From the NCBI GenBank assembly GCA_905182975.1, contig CAJJDM010000024.1, positions 124,001-188,000 on the forward strand: a DNA stretch of 64,000 bases, in the 5' to 3' direction. Below are positions 47,918-58,297 of the stretch, piece by piece (within the stretch, counting starts at the first letter, position 1; each line of letters begins with the position of its first letter). Source of the DNA: Paramecium primaurelia. Its lineage: Eukaryota; Ciliophora; Oligohymenophorea; Peniculida; Parameciidae. Both the position numbers and the translations under genes were made by a program. Below the pieces are notes generated by a model. It did not search any database. It was given only the letters and a program-made list of their open reading frames with translations, and had not been told where the DNA came from.

Positions 47918-49864
47918 TCAAACAATTATTGAATCAATAAAGTTTAGAAATCTTTCACAATAAGGTTTTGGACTTCTACAAGACAAATCTTTTTTCTTTT
48001 TAAATCTTATACATGTTTTGAAACATTATTCACTTTTTTTGAAATGGTTGAATGTCTACAAATAATCAATAATTGAAAATGAATATATTGTATTTTAAGC
48101 TTCATTAATTACAAATCTATAATCTTAATTATTTATTTATTATGGTTTTTCTAAACAAATTCCTATTAATAATGAATAATCCATATATCCAATATCTCTT
48201 AGAAATTTGCAATCATCCATAAGTTATTTCTTTATTTAATCAGAAATCTATTTAGGTAATATAATAGGATTGTGAGATGATTATTTAAAATTATTATCTT
48301 TTTTTACACTTTCATCAGATTTTGAAGTTCTATTAACAGTTGAACCTTTTAAATCATATACTACAAATTCATGTTCCAATATTAACATTTATTCAAATGA
48401 ATTTTCCATTAAAACTAAATATTATGTTTTGTAAGCCATTAATTTAATTTTAAATATTCCATAAATTTTAGCAATAAGTGATTTTTTATGATATTTTAAA
48501 TGATTAAAATATGAAACAATTCTTCCATTTAAAAAATCTTTAATTTCAGATTTTTCTACAGTTTTTAGAATGAGTTTATGATTTTAACTATAAAAAAAAA
48601 ATGCTCCACTTCTACCTAAAGATTCTTTTGCTTTTTCAAAAGCTTTATAATTATATTACAATTCTAGAGTGTATTCTAATATATTTTTATTAAAATTATT
48701 TTATTTCAATAGAGTAGTAAAATTATTTGGATAGTATGTATTTACTAAAATAATTGAATCTTTAATATCATCATTTTCATTAAATGAAATTCTACTTTCA
48801 TTTAATTCAGATAAATGAAATTTAAATGTATAAGTTCTTTTAATCTCAAATTCCATCAAATGATGATCAAATTGCATAATAAGAGCTGTAAATACAGCTT
48901 TAACCAATCCTTTAACAAGTTCATTAATTTAAGTCTTGAGTAATTTCTCATATATTGGCATCATTTTATTATTGTGAATATCAGTATTTAATCCATCTTC
49001 AATATTTTCAATATCTTATATATAAGATTATTCCTAACATGATTTAAAGAAAACCTATAAAAGTTTATGATATGAATAAGGTTGAGTGAGATGAAAAATA
49101 GAAAAGAATAAACCTTCTAAACTTAAGGCTACTTTTAATGATAAAAAATCATCATTTTCTTATAGATTTAAATTATAATATGAGAATGCAAAATTAATAG
49201 CCAACATTATAAATAACCAATAGAATTATTATTTAACAAAATCACTCTTAAATTCATAAAGTCTTCTACTTTATAATGTCTTATTTTTTTTCAAAATTAT
49301 CCATATTGCTATGTAGAATAAAGTGCAAATCAAAATACTACCAAAATTTATAAAAGAAGCTAAACTATTGAATTCGTTAAGAGCATCACTTTCCAAATGA
49401 TAATGTTCCTATACTATTAGTAGTGGTATAATTATCATTACCAAAGTTAATATGCACTGTAACAATAATAAAAATAGGAAAACTGATGAAGAGGTAGCTT
49501 AAAATGGATTGTAAATACAAATTTTTACTTCATTCAAAAATAAGATAAACTAATTTGAGATTAGAGTAATTGTAACACCTATTAGTAATTCAAATAATTT
49601 ATGTAATTTTTTTATTTTTTTATTATCGTCTGAACTATTAGGATCAATAATAACTATAGTTTAATCAATATAGATAAATATGCCTAGTAATATAAATAAA
49701 CAAGAAATCCAGACAATAATTCTAATAATAATATAGAAATTAAACTTAGAAGGATATTTTCTATAAATTGGAGAAACAACTCCTAAAATACAAATTAAAA
49801 AGCAAGCCATCATTGACAAGGTTGTGCAACCAATATCAATGTAAGCGACTGTCACCTATGCCAT
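47918..49864 (-). CDS. Seven-TM receptor-like / phosphatidylinositol phosphate kinase fusion (GPCR-PIPK)
   Basis: Single exon, 648 residues. Residues 1-~270 contain seven hydrophobic segments, for example LSMMACFLICILGVV, IIIRIIVWISCLFILLGIF, FLFLLLLQCILTLVMIIIPL, FINFGSILICTLFYIAIWII and FYWLFIMLAINFAFSYYN. Residues ~340-648 are a PIP kinase: LGRSGAFFFYSQNHKLILKT (nucleotide loop and lysine), LIAKIYGIF, VVYDLKGSTVNRTSK, RDIGYMDYSLLIGICLEKPQ and FSIIDYLQTF (IID motif), then ERFLNFIDSI. Such 7TM-PIPK proteins are known from Dictyostelium (RpkA), oomycetes and other protists and are thought to couple a receptor directly to PIP2 synthesis. The segment between IID and the end is short, so lipid specificity (type I, II or III) is not clear. 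Confidence 0.88.
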
Positions 49865-50036
49865 TAAATTATTAAACTTTATTTAATTATATTAATATTT
49901 ATATAGAATTTCATAAATGTATTATTATTATTATTATATTGAATATGATCAATAGCACTTTAACAATTATTATATCATTTCTTATAACTTATGAATTAAT
50001 CTTAAACGATTATATTTAAAAATATAATTTAATAAA

Positions 50037-51624
50037 ATGGGTGAAAAGAAAATAGATAAATACGTATTTAATGTGAAGAATAAAGCTGGAGAAGGATCTT
50101 ATGCTACTGTTTATAAGGGATTTAATGAAAAAACAGGAGAAAAAGTGGCAATTAAAATGTTAAGTAAATCTGTGATAAATGCGTATAATTTTGAGAGTAA
50201 ATAGACAGAGATGATTATTTGAGAGAGGGATTGATTTAAGAAATTAAAATTATGTAAAAGCTTAAGAGTCCAAATATTGTATAATTATTAGATGTAATGG
50301 AAACTTCAAATAATTATTATATTGTCTAAGAATTTTGTGATGGAGGAGATTTTGATGAGTAATTATTTATGTTAATTATTTTATAAGATTACTAAAGAAA
50401 CGCAAAATTTTAAGTGAAAAGGAAGCAATAAAATTTTTAGTTGATGTTTTAAATGGTTTCACATAATTAATTAAGAATGGAATTATACATAGAGATCTAA
50501 AACCTGCAAATATTTTAATTGACAAGGCTGTATTCTTATACAATTATTTAATTCAAATAGACATTTAAATTGGCTGATTTTGGATTTGCAAAATGTGTTG
50601 ATAATTTTAAAAAGGACATGATGTCATCTATGGTTGGAACACCTTTGTATATGAGTCCTCAAATATTGGATCATAAAAGATATAATTCTAAAACTGATGT
50701 CTGGAGTATAGGATTTATATTTTATGAAGCATTATTTGGCAAAAGTAACATTTTTATAATATTTTCTAAGCTCCTTGGACTGCTCGATCTCCTGCTGAAT
50801 TACTGAAAAACATTAGAAATTAACCATTAAAATTTGCAACTGATAAAATTCCAGTATCTCAAGAGACTTTAGATTTAATAATTGGATGTTTATAGCCAGA
50901 TGAATGTAAACGTTTCTCTTGGGATGATATCTACAAGCATCCAGCTGTTGCATAATATTTTTCAGATTTTATAAAGGGAAATTCTAAACTTGAGGATAAA
51001 GCTTAATATTTAATTAATGATATAAGGTTGATGATTATTAAAGAAAAATTAGACATAACTTAATTGTTCGCTGAATTGGATATGTCTAAAGATAAAGCAT
51101 TAGATGTAAATGAGTTAGGTCGATTTTTAACAAGAGTTGATAAAGATATACAAAGAGATGAAATAGAATATATATTTAATAAATTTGATGAGGATGGTAG
51201 TAATTCAATAGAATTTGAAGAATTTAAAAAATGGTTGGAAGATAATTCTATTCATGTTGATTAAGATTAATAAAATAGAGATAAATAAAAGAAATAATCT
51301 TTACTATAAAAAAATAATGTTGAAGAAAGAGCAAATTATGTAATTGAAAAATTAAAGCTATCAATTATTAAATATAATATTTAATTAATTGATTTATTTA
51401 AAAAGGTTAATTTTTTTGTTTATTTATTATTATAGTTTGATAAATCTGCGGATTTAAAACTAGATATTAAAGAAATGGGAATGATGTTAAAAAGAATTGA
51501 ACCTAATATCACAGAAGATGAAACAAGAACAGTTTTTGATTATTTTGATATAAACAAAGATGGAGAAATTACATTCTAAGAATTTTAGACAAATTTATAA
51601 GAATGCATAGTCCGTAAAAAATGA
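50037..51624 (+). CDS. ULK-like protein kinase with four EF hands
   Basis: Introns of 26, 29, 31, 26 and 30 nt leave 482 codons. The kinase domain has AGEGSYATVYKGF, VAIKML, YYIVQEFCDGGDF, IIHRDLKPANILID, KLADFGFAKCV, MVGTPLYMSPQILDHKRYNS and DVWSIGFIFYEALFGKTPW. The activation-segment end reads SPQ instead of APE, and the overall sequence resembles ATG1/ULK kinases more than CDPKs. After the kinase come EF-hand loops DMSKDKALDVNE, DEDGSNSIEFEE, DKSADLKLDIKE and DINKDGEITFQE; the second and fourth look canonical for Ca2+. A calcium-controlled kinase is inferred. The start MGEKKIDKY places the glycine loop at about residue 15. Confidence 0.88.
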
Positions 51625-51742
51625 AATAAACATTTTTGAATATTTAATGCATGTTTCCATATTTAGAATATATTTATTAATTCTAATATAATATAAACAT
51701 TATATTTATTAAATATGTAGATATTGATAAATTAAAAAATTA

Positions 51743-52615
51743 TCATCTTCTTCTTCTTACACCAACTCCCTTTAACTCATTTGCAATTTTAGAAAAAAAT
51801 GTTGTCTATGTTATTAATTAATCAAGTAATTTATTATGTTAATTGGTTTTATTTATTATATAATTTTGTACCCAATTGTTATTTTTATTATCTAAATAAT
51901 CTATAATGTCTTGAAATTTGATTAAACACCTTTTAATAAATTTTTATTTGATTTATATTTAACCTATAATTAATTAGCTTAAATTGTTGGAATAATAATT
52001 TTTGATAAATTTGATAATCTTTAATTAAATTAATTTATATTATGATCATTTATAACTCTGATCTACTAGTATGAATTTTCTAAATCACTTTTATTTTTTA
52101 TAATTGCATCTCTCATATTTTATATTAACCTTTAAACCCTTGTACTTGCTTCTAAATCATTGAAACTTGGAACCATAACTTAATTAAAAGCTGTGATTAA
52201 TAGTGCATAAATTATTCTTTAATGTTATAATTGTTTTAAACCTTCTTCTAAGAATACAACATTTCTATTTTAAATGAAAGAGCCATCTCTTAATTAACCA
52301 ATCAATGATAAAGCTTAATCTAGTGATTAAACACCATTTGTATATTGATTTTATTAATCTTTGAATATATTTTCTTCATTTTTGATTTTTGATTGTAAAC
52401 TATCAGCTAATGATTATAGAAAAGTCAAATTATTATGCTTTAGATTTTAAAGTGAGTAATTTCAGAAATGCTTTTCCTAAATGACTTTTCTCGAATTAAT
52501 TAATCATAGGATTAGATATAGGTCCTTGAATTTGACTAGCAAAAGTAAGTGATATAAATAAAATGTAACTAATTTCCTCATTACAATCCGTTTTTAAATA
52601 TTAAAGTTAATCCAT
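51743..52615 (-). CDS. Divergent trichocyst-type secreted coiled-coil protein, frame broken once
   Basis: Minus strand. Reading from 52615, a hydrophobic segment (ISYILFISLTFAS) is followed by NQFEKSHLGKAFLKLLTL, which resembles the EK-HLGK-LL motif after the signal peptide in trichocyst matrix proteins. The frame then meets TGA at about 52403, while the downstream frame (LADSLQSKIKNEENIFKDQQ, then LDQALSLIGQLRDGSF) runs to the end through one 20-nt intron. The two frames overlap between about 52403 and 52466, and the total length is one base off a multiple of three. No GT-AG intron in this interval repairs it. The end is basic (GVGVRRRR). So this is either a 1-base sequence error or a damaged gene. 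Compare the intact relative at 6806-7948. Confidence 0.6.
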
Positions 52616-52785
52616 ATTTCTTTAAGAAAATAATAAATATATGGTTTTATTCTTTAATAATTCCTATAAAAGTTCTAAATATATACAAAAATAGAGGCAA
52701 ATCTGAATAAAATATAAAATTTTCTCAAAAGAAATAAAATTATATTTTATATTATTTTTATTATTATTTTTATTATTATTTTTTT

Positions 52786-54096
52786 ATGTAAAATATATAC
52801 GTATCTGGTTCATTAGATGAAGCTCAGTTTGAAGTCTTGCTGACAATCTTAGCAAAAGAAATGAAAGCATTATCTAAAGTTAATCCTTCAAATAAATCTC
52901 ATATTAGAAATTTATAACATTTTGGTATTTAAGATCATTAATTGAAATATCGAACTGCATAAGATGAAGCACAAACCATAGAAAAATGGGTGTAGTAATA
53001 ATAGACTATTAATTATTGGGATATATTAACTTAATTACTTATTGGAATATATTAGATGCACAAATTAGGATTTATTGGTAGAAGTATCAAATATGAGGAA
53101 ATTAGAGTTGTTGATAATTTTTTAATTTACAAAACTTTTGGATATACAGATAGTATGAATTAGGCTCCAGAAAATAAATATTTAAAATTATCAACTTATG
53201 AAACAGATCTTTGGTTAGTAGGTGCCATAATGTGGTAAATTATATCTAAAAGATCTATATATGATGGTTAAAAAATAATGGACAATAATAATGAAATAAA
53301 ATTATCTTTTAATTTCTAAAAAAATGAACTTAATATAGATGAAGATTTATATTAATTACTTTAAAAAATGCTTTCAATTTATTAAAATTAAAGAATATCT
53401 TTAGTTGAAATCTTTAGACATCCAAAACTTTTAATTACTCCTACTGAAAAAGAAACTATCTCAAATTTTTACACAAATATAAAATTAAAAAATTTATTAA
53501 AATTTAGAAAGAATTCATTTTTAAGAGATTATTTTATCTATATTAAATAAGAAACCATATAACCAAAAATATTTATCTATTATTTAGAAGATACTCCTAT
53601 TTTGAAATTATTTTATTAATTATATATTGAAATTCAACTACTTAATTTTGCATATCATTTATCATTTTACTTTCCTAATTCAGATCCTGAAATTTTAAAA
53701 GAATTAAATGGATTGATAATTTAAAAAATGATTCTAATATCTAAATAATTAAAATAATCAATAACATTGAATTAATTACCATTTTAATTTATAGGTTAAG
53801 AGGAATTATATCTTAATGACATTAATTATTCAAAATTAAAAAAATAAATCGTCTTATAGGAGAATAGACTATTATATATGAATAAAAATTTCTTTTAGGA
53901 TTCTGCATTATTAAAAATGTAAGATATTGAAAACAAATTTAACTCTTATTCTACAGATGGAAGTTATTCTATTATGAGTGTTTTATTGATAAATATTCTT
54001 TAAAATAGTAGAGTTAATTAGAAATCCAATATTTATATCTAGTCAGTTTCATTAGAATAAATGTTTGAATATGAAGTTCAGGAAAGACTTAAATGA
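52786..54096 (+). CDS. Pseudokinase: kinase C-lobe without N-lobe or catalytic residues
   Basis: Single exon, 436 residues. Residues ~60-260 align by pattern with the C-lobe of protein kinases: LLIGIYQMHKLGFIGRSIKY stands where YLH--GIIHRDIKP is expected (HRD replaced by GRS), KTFGY stands for DFG, QAPENKY for the APE motif, YETDLWLVGAIMWQIISKRS for the D-W--G-I--E segment, and ISLVEIFRHPKLL for the final R-HP motif. There is no glycine loop or ATP-binding lysine in the first 60 residues. The catalytic Asp residues of both HRD and DFG are missing, so it should be inactive. The remaining 180 residues are helical and unrecognised. It is a plausible scaffold or regulator of an active kinase. Confidence 0.72.
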
Positions 54097-54105
54097 TATT
54101 TGAGT

Positions 54106-54567
54106 ATGAAACAATTAATTATAAAAATTATTAACAATTTTATTAATAAAATTCAATTAAAACATATCTCTAACCTTTCTATTTTATAAATTAGATAATA
54201 ATTAGATAAGAAAAGTCAAAGAAAAAAATATTTGATATCTATTCTTAATAATGATTAAATAAAAAAAATTAAAAATAGATTATATTCTACAACTTATAAT
54301 TAATCAAACTCTAACAATTCAAAATAAAATAGTATATTGATCCTTTTCAATTTTCTTTAGATAGCAATTATTTTTCAATTATCTGAATAAATACAATTAC
54401 AATTAGGTAAGATAGAGACATATTAGAAATTTGATTTATTTATTAAATTCTAAATTATATTATCTTTTTTTAAATTGATAATAAGAATTTCAGATTAAAA
54501 TAATAAATTTTGTTTGAATTTCCTAATTATATATTAAATTTTAAATTTAATTGAAGCTATGATATGA
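54106..54567 (+). CDS. Hypothetical ORF just downstream of the pseudokinase
   Basis: Starts 9 bp after the pseudokinase stop: MKQLIIKIINNFINKIQLKH, 153 residues to TGA at 54565-54567. The C-terminal half is hydrophobic-helical (ILILFNFLQIAIIFQLSEQI). It could be a separate small gene, an extension of the pseudokinase gene if the TGA lies in an unrecognised intron, or chance. Confidence 0.3.
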
Positions 54568-54799
54568 AATATTATACATATTATAATATAATTCAAAATT
54601 ATTAAGAATATGATATCAATCTATTATTGGTTACTGTAGTTAGATTTTTGCGTAATAAGTTTACTTTGGGTTTTCTTGAATTCTTTAATAGATTTCATAA
54701 AAATTATCATAAATCAATTTGAAACTGTAATCACTAACTTCAAGTCATACCTAAAATAGTTTATGAAATAACCCTAGTTTTTACAACATCCATTCAGAA
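54568..54799. other. Intergenic, AT-rich
   Basis: A little over 230 bp with no feature seen. Confidence 0.5.
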
Positions 54800-55384
54800 T
54801 CATTTATTTCTGAATTAAGGGTTATTCAGTAATTACATAAAGAACTTTAATTCTAAACTTATTTCAACAATAGCTATAGCTCTAGGGAATATTTGTTCTA
54901 TTAATCCCTTTTATGCCTTCTAATCTGCTGAAATGTATCCACATAATAGAACAACTCTAAAAATAATATAAATAATTTGAAATACCTACTTTAAATAGGT
55001 AATTCATCAATATATTTTTACAATTTTCATTACTTATTAAGGTTTATAGTTAGAAGGGTTCTTATTATTTTATTAAGTCCATCTCATTTCATAATCATTA
55101 ATTAATTTAATCAAAATTCTTAGGAATCAATAATTCAACATCTACAAATGACATTTTATATTTTGCATCCATATTAATTTAAATAAGTTTGAGTAGCTGA
55201 GATGGATACCAAATAAACTTTTTTTTCAAATATTTAATCAATTGATTTTAAATTTATTTCTAAAGAATAATTGGTATCCTATTTAAATAATTTACAATCT
55301 GGTTATTATTAGATATAATTAAGCCACATATGATTTAGCAGTTGATAATGGACCATAATAAAATATTATATTTGGATTCTCCAT
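54800..55384 (-). CDS. Unknown protein, reading frame disturbed (possible pseudogene)
   Basis: From 55384 the protein starts MENPNIIFYYGPLSTAKSY. A convincing coding segment follows (PDCKLFKQDTNYSLEINLKS, then DQIFEKK) and, after a 22-nt intron, LKLIQINMDAKYKMSFVDVE and LLIPKNFDQINQ, where TGA is met. One base later in frame the sequence continues naturally as DYEMRWTQQNNKNPSNYKPQ, then VVLLCGYISADQKAQKGLIE and ISLELKFFMQLLNNPQFRNK to TGA at 54800. The break lies near 55091-55115 in an AT-rich run. No family name recognised. One inserted or deleted base, or a real pseudogene, would explain it. Confidence 0.45.
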
Positions 55385-55582
55385 GTTAATTAAATTATAT
55401 ATATTTAATATTTATATCAAATTTCGTAGCAATAATATTTTATCTAATAGAGATCAAAAGATAATTAATTTTTATATTTAATAACTATTTCAATTTAATT
55501 AATGTATTTTTTAACAAAAAAAAATTAACCATCCTATTAAAATGGTTTGACATTCATATCACACCTCTTTCATAAAAAATAA

Positions 55583-55939
55583 ATGGATTAAATTTCAACG
55601 AATAAAATTATTTAACTAAATGAAGAATTGATTCATTAATAAACAAAGCAAGTTACTAGTCCTAGAGAAAAATCATAATCTAGAGATAAAGAAAAAACAA
55701 ACATACGATAAATAACTATTAGATCATATTCCTCATTATAAATTAATGATTTAATTGAAAATACTCTAAAAAAAGAGAAATTCCAAATAAGATTAAAGAG
55801 TCCAAATAAATTCTGTAGAGTAAAAGCATTATAAGAAATAAGAGAAAGATAAAAATCACCTACTTTTCTTATTAAATAAAGAACCTAGCCAATTTATTCA
55901 TAAAGTATACCAGCTACTGCTAGAGTAAATGGATATTGA
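55583..55939 (+). CDS. Small basic protein of unknown function
   Basis: Single exon, 118 residues: MDQISTNKIIQLNEELIHQQ, a Ser/Lys/Arg-rich middle (SPREKSQSRDKEKTNIRQIT), then KSPNKFCRVKALQEIRERQK. Highly basic with many Ser-Pro pairs, perhaps a phosphorylated cytoskeletal or nuclear protein (guess). No family recognised. Confidence 0.5.
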
Positions 55940-56329
55940 TTATTCATTTATTTATTTATCTAAAATACATAATTAATCTTCTTATTGTATTTCTTAAAAT
56001 AAATAATTCAAAATAGGAATTTCTTAAAAAAATAAAACAACAAGAGTTAATTGAATACTTTTTAAAAGATATCAAACTCATTAAAAATTATTAGAATCCA
56101 AAAATAGCATCAATTCCATATAATAATATAATATTATATTGATTTTTTTATTTTATGTGAACTTCATTTAAGAAGTTCAGTTTAAACATAAAAATTAGAT
56201 ACTTTTTAATAACAATTAAATTTATATTGATTTTAATATATCATTGTTGATTATTTTATTTGATAAGTTAGAATAATTTTAAATATAATTATTTAGTATT
56301 TAATATTGAATTGTATTACATTATATATA
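55940..56329. other. Intergenic, AT-rich
   Basis: About 390 bp between convergent genes. A short inverted repeat (GAACTTCATTTAAGAAGTTC) occurs at about 56160-56179; otherwise nothing recognised. Confidence 0.5.
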
Positions 56330-57173
56330 TCAAATAAATTAAACATGCTCGTAATCCTAACCATTTCCTTATATGAGAATAGAAGTAGTTTAATTTAATT
56401 TTGGTAATTATTATAATAATTGAGAAGCATTTCTCGATAATGTTTATTGAGGTATCTATACTTATTATTCGAAAGGGGGAGTTTGAACTCTGTCTAGAAT
56501 ATGCCAAGATTTAATTTTAGTAATAAAGAGCATTTTTTTTAAGACATAAAGTAGACACAAAAAAATAGGAACTAAAAACAGAAAGACTATGACAGCAAAT
56601 CCTAAATAATGATATATGATAATATCTACCAATCATAGTAATAGGACTATTCAAGAAACTAGATTATTGATTATTTTTATCGTTTCCATCAAAAATATTG
56701 ACACTAAATATATATAAATAAGTAGATTACATTTGAACCACCAGAAAGGCTTAGAGAGCTGTAAAACCAAGAAATATAAAAAGAAGACAAATTAGAGCAA
56801 TTATATTTTCTAAATTTGATTTACATGCTTTTCTCTCTAAATAAAATCAAATTGATACAGGAATACAAACTTTACGTGATGTAAATTCAATTTAATATTC
56901 GATCTTGCAAATTTCACACTAAGTTAATAATTATTTGTTTTATGTAACTATCCAAGTTTTAAGACACTCATTTTATATATAGACTTTTACTTCCTCATGT
57001 ACTTATCCAAGAGAACCTTTGCATTTACAAGGATGAATTATAGGTTTATCGTTATCTTGTTCAGTTTCAAGACAAATTCGACATTATTTTAACTCTGATT
57101 AATCAATAAATATGTGTTATTAGACTTTTAGAGCAGATCTTGTCTATTGGGATTCAATAGTTAATTTATTCAT
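56330..57173 (-). CDS. Membrane RING-CH (MARCH-type) E3 ubiquitin ligase
   Basis: With introns of 24, 39 and 28 nt the length is 250 residues. The N-terminal third carries a RING-CH (RINGv) finger: CRICLETEQDNDKPIIHPCK, then CKGSLGQVHEECLKTWI, then CEICKIEY, i.e. C4HC3 with the typical PC-C-GS-----HE-CL--W core. Two hydrophobic segments follow, NIIALICLLFIFLGFTALQA and GFAVIVFLFLVPIFLCLLY, then a basic tail with SWHILDRVQTPPFE. This is the MARCH architecture: a cytosolic finger plus two membrane spans, ubiquitinating membrane proteins in endosomes or ER. The 39-nt intron is the least certain choice; it is needed to remove one TGA. Confidence 0.85.
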
Positions 57174-57519
57174 TATTGTTTTTAATAATATTTTTTGTAT
57201 TTGATGACCTAATATAACTAATGTTTATAAAATGAATAGAAAATAAAAAAATAAGTTTTAATTATATTATAATATTAGAAGAATAGATTTCATTTGTAAA
57301 ATATGAAAATTATGTAATGATTCTTTAATTTTAAAGTAAAAATTATTATGAAATTTTTTTTAATTTTAATAAAGAAATAGCTTAAGAAGTATTAATAATT
57401 TAGTTAAATTTAGATATCAATTGTAAAATTAATTAAATAAGAAATGAATAGTAGATAGATAATTAATTAATATCAAGAATATATATCTTATGATATGTAC
57501 AATAATAATTATAGAAAAC
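57174..57519. other. Intergenic, AT-rich
   Basis: About 345 bp, mainly A/T, no feature recognised. Confidence 0.55.
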
Positions 57520-58253
57520 TCAGCAATTGCATCTTTAATTTTATAAATTATTAGTTTTATTTGTTAAGTTTTGTTTTAAAGGATTTTTTAATTAGGGATT
57601 GAATTCATCTTTTTCAATTTGACCTATTTTATATATATATTTAATACCTTTTTCAATTTTATTACAGATCTAATCAATTAAATCATAAAAACATTTATCA
57701 ACATTTTCTCCAGTCATTGCACTTGTTTCAACATAAAGAACATCTTTGTTTCTCATTTCTCTTTCAGCATAATCTTTATCTATTATTCTTTAGTCTTTCA
57801 AATCTATTTTATTTCCAACTACAATTATATCTAGATCGCTCTTTCCATTTTCTCTTGCATCTTTTATCCAATCATCTAATGAATCAAATGAATCCTAACT
57901 ATATATTAATTAATTAATAGACATACCTTGTTATATCATAAACCAGAATTGCTCCTATAGTATTCTTAAAATATGTTCTAGCTATTGAACGGAATCTCTC
58001 TTATCCAGCAGTATCCCATATTTATAATTTGATTTTCTTATTTTTGTATACAAAAAATTTGGACTAGAATTCAATTCCTACTGTTTATTGAACTTTCTTT
58101 TTTGCTATTAAAGTTGATCAAAATTATGATAAATATCTTACCATTCTATTTTATAAAGTATTACAATATAGAAGTTTTGCCAGTACTTGAATTTCCTATT
58201 AAGATGAACTTAAATATATAATCTGCACTCTATTCTTAATTAAGTCCATTCAT
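57520..58253 (-). CDS. Rab-family small GTPase
   Basis: Introns of 37 and 28 nt leave 223 codons (222 residues). Start MNGLNQEQSADYIFKFILIG. G-box motifs: P-loop GNSSTGKTS, TVGIEF before switch II, WDTAGQERFRSIARTYF (G3 with Rab signature), VVGNKIDLKD (G4) and ETSAMTGENV (G5). The C-terminus ends Cys-Asn-Cys, a CXC double geranylgeranylation site. The ..YIFKFILIG start and overall pattern suggest the Rab2/4/14 group, controlling vesicle traffic between Golgi, endosomes or trichocyst precursors; the exact subfamily is not proven. The P-loop has Ser-Thr in place of the more usual Gly-Val, so nucleotide handling may differ slightly. Confidence 0.92.
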
Positions 58254-58297
58254 AATTTAAAATATATATATAATAAATGAAAAACTTATCTATAAAA

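Noticed and set aside
56160..56179. Inverted repeat GAACTTC...GAAGTTC as terminator or element end
   Set aside because: A short palindrome in AT-rich spacer with no partner repeat or gene context; chance is likely.
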